From positions 1 to 5,575 of the forward strand of contig JAITLA010000069.1 in NCBI GenBank assembly GCA_031278145.1: a DNA stretch of 5,575 bases, given 5' to 3'. Below are positions 1 through 4,600 of this stretch, in pieces. This stretch comes from Eubacteriales Family XIII. Incertae Sedis bacterium (GTDB taxonomy: Bacteria > Bacillota_A > Clostridia > Peptostreptococcales > Anaerovoracaceae). Both the position numbers and the translations under genes were made by a program. The notes under the pieces were generated by a model. It saw only the letters and a list, made by a program, of their open reading frames with translations, searched no databases and was not told where the DNA came from. Every line of letters begins with the position of its first letter. The stretch's first letter is position 1.

Positions 1-297
1 GCGCCGGGCCTCCGCTTCGTCGCAGCCCAAATCGTCCCGGAGCCAAAACATGAGATTGCCGAGCGTGTCACGGTCCAAGGCGACGACCGAAAGCCCCTTG
101 TCGCTCAGCGCGTAGCCGCCGCCGCGTTTGACCAAAAACCCCCTGTCCGCAAGCAGACGGATGTTGTAATAGGCGGTAGAGCGCGGCACGCTCATGGCGG
201 CGACCAACTTCCGCATGGTCCTTCTGCCCTCGGACAGGCGGTGGAAGCAGTAGAGATACTGATACTGTCCGGGCGAAAAATATTCCTTGTTCTCCAT
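1..297 (-). CDS. Winged-helix transcriptional regulator, DtxR/MntR-like (partial, C-terminus off window)
   Basis: The frame reads from ATG at 297-295 to the left edge with no stop (99 codons seen). Residues 28-50 look like a helix-turn-helix, with a recognition helix around PRSTAYYNIRLLADRG (38-53). A short wing follows (VKRGGGYALSDKG, 56-68), then a helix and the sequence LGCDEAEARR (90-99). This order (N-terminal helix, HTH, wing, helix, LGxDExxA) is that of DtxR/MntR-type regulators, which repress metal-uptake genes when loaded with iron or manganese. By eye, the positions of the MntR ligands Asp8, Glu11 and His77 carry no acidic or His residue here, so metal sensing is doubtful; the later ligands lie outside the window. 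Cys17 and Cys91 are present. It is divergent from the secreted-protein genes to the right and may regulate them (inference). MarR- or PadR-like wHTH families are alternatives. The start is favoured by AGGG at 311-308, 10 nt upstream. Confidence 0.62.
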   Translation of the reverse strand, partial: MENKEYFSPGQYQYLYCFHRLSEGRRTMRKLVAAMSVPRSTAYYNIRLLADRGFLVKRGGGYALSDKGLSVVALDRDTLGNLMFWLRDDLGCDEAEARR

Positions 298-307
298 AAA
301 ACGAATT

Positions 308-327
308 CCCTATCCTTAAAAGTTATA
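308..327 (-). promoter_or_regulatory. Tentative RBS and -10 element of the divergent regulator gene
   Basis: On the minus strand, AGGG (311-308) sits 10 nt before the ATG and AAGG (317-314) sits 16 nt before it; neither is an ideal Shine-Dalgarno. TATAAC (327-322) could be a -10 box, but no good -35 is visible at the right distance (AATGGT at 350-345 is poor). The -10 overlaps a small inverted repeat, GTTA-7nt-TAAC (322-336), which could be an autoregulatory operator. All of this is weak. Confidence 0.25.
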
Positions 328-458
328 TGTGTTAACCGCGTCTTACCATTGCCTTTAAAAATCCTCTTGCCTTTTCCGTCGGCCAAAGGCCCCGCGATCC
401 ACCTCGCGCCATCCTGGGTTATCCATAACATACCATCCTTGAAGCGATAAATCAATGC

Positions 459-506
459 TTTTTTTGGGTTTTGAAAAAAAAATTAAAAAAAAAAAAATTT
501 TTTTTT
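459..506. repeat. A/T homopolymer block (T7 ... A9-TT-A13-T9)
   Basis: The block runs T7 (459-465), a short G/T spacer, A9 (474-482), TT, A13 (485-497) and T9 (498-506). The A13/T9 junction is self-complementary and the whole block is A-tract DNA, expected to be stiff or curved. It lies about 135 bp upstream of the rightward -35 box. It could act as an architectural element or as a weak bidirectional terminator-like signal. Such runs are also prone to length change by slippage and to sequencing error. Confidence 0.7.
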
Positions 507-543
507 CGGACGCCTTTCCAAATTTTAGACGAAATCGCCCAAT

Positions 544-560
544 GGGGGAGGGGGGGGGGG
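544..560. repeat. Poly-G tract (G5-A-G11)
   Basis: A run of five G, one A and eleven G sits about 80 bp upstream of the -35 box. G runs of this length are a classic substrate for slipped-strand mispairing and can form quadruplex DNA. The exact length may be unreliable in an assembly. No effect on the promoter can be shown from one sequence. Confidence 0.7.
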
Positions 561-607
561 CACTCATTTCAACGGTTTTTGGATTCGAGTGCGCCCTGAA
601 AATCCCT

Positions 608-634
608 GTGTATGTAAAAAAATACACGAGTGTA
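608..634. promoter_or_regulatory. Overlapping inverted repeats upstream of the -35 box (candidate operator)
   Basis: GTGTAT (608-613) is matched by ATACAC (622-627) across 8 nt. The same right arm also forms a tighter palindrome, TACAC-GA-GTGTA (623-634), that ends 6 nt before the -35 hexamer. The location suits an activator or repressor of the rightward promoter, and the divergent wHTH protein is the obvious candidate. The arms do not match the classical DtxR box. Support is symmetry and position only. Confidence 0.35.
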
Positions 635-640
635 AGCGGT

Positions 641-668
641 TTGACAAATAAAATCATTGTGGTATAAT
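641..668 (+). promoter_or_regulatory. Sigma-A promoter with extended -10
   Basis: A perfect -35 hexamer TTGACA (641-646) and a perfect -10 hexamer TATAAT (663-668) are separated by 16 nt. The bases TGG at 660-662 make an extended -10 motif. The predicted transcription start is around 673-677. The nearest credible start codon is at 1050, giving a leader of about 375 nt. This is by far the best promoter in the window and should drive both rightward genes, subject to the terminator between them. Confidence 0.88.
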
Positions 669-690
669 GGGTATGTAGCAGAGGCTAACA

Positions 691-809
691 GTCCGTTGCG
701 GAACCGGAAGCCGGCCGGTACGGATTTTGCGCAGGCGCGCGCAAGCTGCGGCGCGCGTGGGTTATGGGCGCATAACCGCAAAGCCGGCGCCGGTTCCGCG
801 CGGGCGGAC
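691..809 (+). ncRNA. Structured 5' leader RNA, three-way junction (unassigned class)
   Basis: Starting about 15 nt after the predicted transcription start, the leader folds on paper into a closed domain. P1 pairs 691-707 with 790-799 plus 803-809, including ten consecutive Watson-Crick pairs (GCGGAACCGG with CCGGTTCCGC) and a 3-nt bulge. P2 pairs GCCGGC 710-715 with 783-788 and TTTGC 726-730 with GCAAA 778-782, leaving a one-sided loop at 716-725. P3 is a hairpin (735-742 with 751-758). P4 is a hairpin GGTTATG/CATAACC (760-766 with 771-777) with loop GGCG. The helices nest without conflict. I compared it mentally with cobalamin, TPP, FMN, c-di-GMP, T-box and manganese riboswitches and recognise none. 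A riboswitch-like or protein-binding leader is possible; GC-rich sequence also folds by chance. Confidence 0.5.
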
Positions 810-811
810 GC

Positions 812-850
812 CTCGCCGCCTTCGCGAGCGCCCCGCGCGTCCCGCGGACG
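812..850 (+). other. Two short leader hairpins
   Basis: CTCGC (812-816) pairs with GCGAG (824-828) around a 7-nt loop, and CGTCC (838-842) pairs with GGACG (846-850) around a 3-nt loop. They fill the gap between the three-way-junction domain and the possible pseudoknot. Both are short and may be incidental in such GC-rich sequence. Confidence 0.3.
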
Positions 851-863
851 GATCCCCCTGAGT

Positions 864-906
864 GCCGGATGAAGGGCGCCGTTTCCTCCGGCCGTACAAA
901 GCCCTT
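864..906 (+). promoter_or_regulatory. Possible H-type pseudoknot in the leader
   Basis: GCCGGA (864-869) pairs perfectly with TCCGGC (887-892). Within the loop, AAGGGC (872-877) pairs perfectly with GCCCTT (901-906), beyond the first stem. The two 6-bp helices cross, which is the topology of an H-type pseudoknot with loops of 2, 9 and 8 nt. Such folds are common ligand-binding cores in small riboswitches, but no known class is recognised and both helices could occur by chance. Confidence 0.35.
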
Positions 907-907
907 A

Positions 908-967
908 CCGCTCAGACACCTCGTCGATATCGCGGTGGGTGAGCGGCAATCAACCCCTATTTTTTTT
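908..967 (+). promoter_or_regulatory. Candidate transcription attenuator (hairpin with alternative pairing and U8)
   Basis: CCGCTCA (908-914) pairs with TGAGCGG (940-946), and inside it CACC (917-920) pairs with GGTG (934-937) across a 2x2 internal loop. An alternative stem uses part of the right arm: GGGTGA (937-942) with TCAACCC (950-956) and one bulged A, followed after CTA by eight T (960-967). The two pairings are mutually exclusive, as in an antiterminator/terminator switch. The terminator stem is only about 6 bp, so it is at best weak. Confidence 0.35.
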
Positions 968-969
968 CG

Positions 970-987
970 GCGAACCCCAAGGTTCGC
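970..987 (+). other. Perfect 7-bp hairpin in the leader
   Basis: GCGAACC (970-976) pairs with GGTTCGC (981-987) around a CCAA tetraloop. T8 precedes it and AAAA follows, so the stem could extend by U-A pairs past a CG bulge. That would sequester the U-run of the candidate attenuator. No T-run follows on either strand, so it is not itself a terminator. Confidence 0.45.
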
Positions 988-1010
988 AAAACAAGCGGCT
1001 CCTCGATCCC

Positions 1011-1048
1011 CGAGAGAGATCGAGAGAGACCGAGAAAGCGAGGAAAGA
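1011..1048 (+). promoter_or_regulatory. Purine-rich tandem repeat with ribosome binding site
   Basis: Units beginning CGAG recur with a period of about 10 nt: CGAGAGAGAT, CGAGAGAGAC, CGAGAAAG, CGAGGAAAG. The last contains GAGG (1040-1043), 6 nt before the ATG at 1050, a good Shine-Dalgarno. The earlier units are near-matches to the same anti-SD sequence and could act as ribosome standby or an unstructured landing site after the folded leader (inference). Confidence 0.6.
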
Positions 1049-1049
1049 C

Positions 1050-1550
1050 ATGAAAAAGCACCACAAGAAGCTCACGGCCGCCCTGCTGGCGGCGGCACTG
1101 GCCCTCACGATCGGCGCGACAAGCGCTTCCGCGTTCACGCCCTTCGCGCCCTACTTCTTCACGACCACGGCGTTCGAATATCCCGATTACGCGCCGATGG
1201 GCAACGCGACGGTCTTCGACATCCAGACATACACGAATGAAGAAGGCAACCTCTGCGATCTGGTCTTCTTCCAGCCCGAGCGGTTCTACGACGTGCTCAC
1301 GGGCAACAGGCACAATCTGATCGGCGTGCTCGACAGCTTCGTGGTATTGGATGATGGCGGAGTTCCGCAGGAAACCTTCGACGTGAACGGGGACTTCGCG
1401 TCGATTCCGCAGGACTGGTCACTTCAGGGTCCCGGAACTTCGCGGTATTACGCGGTCAGATCCATACAGGTCAGCATCTACGACACGACCACCCAAAGCT
1501 TTACAGGCCATATAGCCATACCGGCGGTCTACTTCAAGGTCACTCTCTAA
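1050..1550 (+). CDS. Small secreted protein of unknown function (166 aa)
   Basis: I do not recognise this protein. Residues 1-28 are a clear Sec signal peptide: MKKHHKK, then a hydrophobic Ala/Leu core, then SASA before Phe29. The mature part is about 138 residues. It starts with an aromatic-rich segment (29-61, many Phe/Tyr) and continues with alternating beta-like strands (for example IGVLDSFVVLDDGG and AVRSIQVSIYD), ending in YFKVTL. It contains one Cys (Cys69), no further membrane segment, no sortase motif and no lipobox, so it is probably released or held by a partner. The ATG at 1050 is chosen over an in-frame ATG at 939 because it has GAGG 6 nt upstream and places the signal peptide exactly at the N-terminus. 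It is first in the transcript from the promoter at 641 and is followed by a terminator, then by the giant NEAT/FIVAR protein. A beta-sandwich ligand-binding or haemophore-like role is conceivable, but there is no motif evidence. Confidence 0.85.
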   Translation: MKKHHKKLTAALLAAALALTIGATSASAFTPFAPYFFTTTAFEYPDYAPMGNATVFDIQTYTNEEGNLCDLVFFQPERFYDVLTGNRHNLIGVLDSFVVLDDGGVPQETFDVNGDFASIPQDWSLQGPGTSRYYAVRSIQVSIYDTTTQSFTGHIAIPAVYFKVTL

Positions 1551-1576
1551 GCGAGCGGTGAATCTTTGAGCAAACC

Positions 1577-1619
1577 GGCGCGGGCGGCGTTACGGCGCGA
1601 CGCCGCCCGCGCCATTTTT
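1577..1619 (+). terminator. Strong intrinsic terminator between the two secreted-protein genes
   Basis: A perfect 14-bp GC-rich stem pairs GGCGCGGGCGGCGT (1577-1590) with its complement at 1600-1613. The loop is 9 nt and the stem is followed by A and five T (1615-1619). It lies 26 nt after the stop of the small secreted protein and ends 27 nt before the next start codon. No convincing promoter lies between it and that start, so it probably attenuates rather than fully ends transcription into the downstream gene. Confidence 0.85.
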
Positions 1620-1631
1620 GCGGAAAAAATC

Positions 1632-1636
1632 GAGGT
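1632..1636 (+). promoter_or_regulatory. Ribosome binding site of the giant surface protein gene
   Basis: GAGGT at 1632-1636 lies 10 nt before the ATG at 1647, slightly longer than optimal spacing. The surrounding sequence is A-rich, which favours an open initiation region just after the terminator hairpin. Confidence 0.6.
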
Positions 1637-1646
1637 ATTGAAAAAC

Positions 1647-4600
1647 ATGAAGAAGAAAACAATCGCGAGAAGGCTGACGGCCTGGCTGCTGGCGCTGGCG
1701 ATGCTGCTGCCGGGCTTCGGCGGCGCTTCCTTCGCCGCGGACGCGTCCGGCGGCGAGATCGTGCTGGAATCGGGCGGCGTCACGCTGCGCACGGCTGCGG
1801 GCGGCATCCCCGAGGACAGCGTTTTCACCGTGACGGCGGACAAGGGCGTCGTGTCGGACTATCATTTTGCTTCCTATGCGGGCTTCGCCAAGGGGCCCGA
1901 CCATATAAAAGCATACACCGTCTCCTTGAAAACGCCGGACGGCGCATACGTGACGCCGACGGCGGACGTATATATGGAGTTTCCCATCCCCGAGGGCTGG
2001 GACGCCGACGCGATGGCCGCGTTCAAGTACAGCACGGTCGGTCGGAACGCTTCCGTATTCACGGATTTGTTCAATGATATCCTAACGGTCGATAAGGCCG
2101 CGGGCCTGCTGCGCGCCACCGCGACAAAGGACGTCGCGCAGATCAACGCGAGCTGGCTGATACTGGACAGGGGCGTCGCCTTCGATGTCTGGGGCGCGGC
2201 CTTGGCGGACGGCCTCTACCACGTGGGCGTCACGATGGAACACAACACCTACGAAGGCAAAATGTCCATGAGCAATCCCGCAATCCTCGGTAACACGGGC
2301 TACCTCGAGGTGACGGACGGCGTGCCCACGCTCTTCTTCCAAACGAAGAGCATCGAGAACGTCGGCCTCGTGGGCTATCTGGGGGATCTGCGCGTCTATA
2401 CCGAGGCTTCGACCAAGGGACCGGAACGGGCGGCGACGGTATACGCCTACCACACCGACGCGGACGGCGGCTTTGCCGCGGACGAGCTCGCGGAGAACCA
2501 CGGCCTCCGTTACCCCAAGACGCTCGCCCTGACCCTGCCCGAGGCCCTGTCGAGCAACGCCTATTTGGTACACCTGTTCGTGCCGATTATGGGCGTGTAC
2601 GGCGACCAGGACCCCAACGGCCTGAGCGCCTCGGTCGTCGCGCGGCTGCGCGTGCAAAATCCCGTGCCCGTCGAGGGTCCGAATCCCTTGGCGATCCGGG
2701 ACAAGTCCGCGCTGCGCGCCGCGATCGAGGACGCGGAGAAGTCGCTCGATGAAGACGGCGCGCCATCGGCCCTCGCCGAAGCGATAGACGCGGCGCGGGC
2801 CGTTTACGACGACGATCCCACTTCCGCGGCGGTCAAGGACGCGATAGACGCGCTGTCCGCCGCGCGGGCCGCGGAAGCGGAAACCCCGCCGGCCGTCGTG
2901 AAGACGGCGCTGCGCGCAAAGCTCGCGGCGGCCGAAGCGGCCCAAGCCAAATACTATACGCCGGAGTCCTACGCCGCGCTGCAAACGGTCATCGAGCCGG
3001 CGCGGGCCGTCGAGCGGGATGCGGACGCGACGCAGGCCGAGGTGAACGCCGCGGTGCGCGCGCTGAACGCGGCGCTGGAGGGCCTCGCCGGCAACGGCGC
3101 GGAGACGGACAAGAGCGCGCTGCGCGCTGCGATAGACGAAGCGGAAGCGATTGAAAAGGGCGACTACACGGACAAGAGCTACGCGGCCTTTCTGGACGCC
3201 CTGGCCGCGGCGAAGGCCGTCGCGGCCGATGAGGCGGCGGGTCAGATCGCGATAGACGCCGCGGAAGCGGGGCTGCTTGCGGCGGCGGACGCGCTTACCG
3301 ACAAGCTGCCGGGCGGGCTCTACGAGATGACCGCCGGGCGCGTGCAGTCCTCGAGCGCCAGCCCCGAGCAGCTTCCGACCTTCGGGTCCACCGAGGCCGA
3401 CCCCGAAGAGATCCGGTCCATCACCGGGCGGCAACGCAAGCCCGCGCGCGTGCGCATCCTCGGCGACGATATGGCCGTGAACGCCTACATACAAAGGTAT
3501 GAATACAAGAACAAGTACAACCAGTGGCAGGAGGCGTGGTACACGGAATTTATCAATTTCATCTATATGGAAGACATCTATATATGGAATGAATGGGACG
3601 ACGAGGGCCACGTGACCGAAATCGCGTTTACGGTCCCCTTTACGACGGAACAACTCAGATTCAACGCGAAAAGCACACAATTTGTGGATGAAGGCTATAG
3701 CCAGTCTGTTGAAAACATTTGTTTCGATTTTGACAACGCCGTGCGCGTGGAGGACGAGCCGCTCGAGGAGAAGCTCGCCTTTGCGCGATCGATTGAAACG
3801 TATGACTATACGAAAGCCTCCTACGCGGCGCTGCAAGAGGCCATAGCGGCGGCCGAGGCCGTGGCGCTGGACGCGAACGCGACGGAGGACGCGCGCAAAG
3901 CGGAGGCCGACGCGCTGGACGCGGCGATGGGCGCGCTCAAGGCCGAGGTCGCGGACAGGGCGCCGGTGATAGCCCTGTACGAGGAGCTCAAGGCCTTGGA
4001 CATGAGTTTGTACGAGGGGTTCTATAGTCTTCAGGTAACGGCGGCACTGTCCAAGGCGTCGTATATCTTGAATATTCTCAACGCCACGCGCAAGGTGCAG
4101 CTCGATACGGCGACGCGCCACCTGAGCGGCATATTGAGCAGGCGAGAGGCCAATTTGATACCCCCCGACAAAACGGCGCTGCAGTTCAGCATCTTTACTG
4201 CTTCCGATGGGTGGGCCGCGTCCTACTATACGGAGGCCTCCCATGCCGCCCTGCGAGAGGCGCTGGCGGCGGCGGATGCGGTGTACGCGGACCCCGGCGC
4301 GACGCAGTCCGCGATAGACGAGGCGAACGCGAATCTGCAAGCGGCGATAAACGCGCTCGAAGAGCTGCGCCCCGTCGGCGACGGGATTTGGAGCGTACCC
4401 GTAACGGGACTGACGAACGCGAAAAACGCCGCGCCCGGCGTCTTGTATGGGCGTGGCGATGCCTTTACGGGCGCGCCCGCGAAGGTTGTGGTCGACGGGG
4501 ACGCCATGACCGTGACGCTGTCCCTGCGGTCCTACAAGGATGAGGGGACCTCCGGACCCGACCTTTGGTTCACGGAGCTGTACGGTCCCTCCAATGACGC

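Larger units (their letters stand above)
298..640. other. Gene-free divergent intergenic region
   Basis: I see no convincing gene here. Short open frames on both strands lack ribosome binding sites and encode low-complexity or unlike-protein sequence; those through 470-510 read mainly Lys/Ile or Phe because of the A/T homopolymers. The stretch is distinctly more AT-rich up to about 530 than the flanking genes, as expected of a regulatory spacer between divergent transcription units. It contains the A/T block, the G run and the inverted repeats described separately. Confidence 0.6.

Noticed and set aside
192..657. Short frames on both strands around the A/T block and the start of the regulator gene
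   Set aside because: They have no ribosome binding sites and translate homopolymers into Lys/Phe runs; part overlaps the regulator gene in another frame.
681..690. AGGCTAAC as a DtxR-type operator half-site just after the transcription start
   Set aside because: Only one 8-nt half matches the right side of the DtxR box and the opposite half is absent, so this is too weak to list as a feature.
657..872. Short plus-strand frame of 71 codons in the leader
   Set aside because: Its ATG overlaps the -10 box, upstream of the expected transcription start, and its sequence is better explained as paired RNA helices.
939..1049. N-terminal extension of the small secreted protein from the in-frame ATG at 939
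   Set aside because: The extension would put 37 charged residues before the signal peptide, has no good ribosome binding site and runs through the leader hairpins and the purine repeat. The start at 1050 has GAGG 6 nt upstream.
676..1049. Known riboswitch (cobalamin, c-di-GMP, manganese, T-box) or housekeeping RNA (RNase P, tmRNA, SRP, 6S)
   Set aside because: None of their conserved core sequences could be found; only generic helices are visible.
869..1240. Plus-strand frame of 123 codons overlapping the secreted-protein gene
   Set aside because: It is out of frame with the signal-peptide gene, is Arg-rich, has no ribosome binding site and its start lies in the possible pseudoknot.
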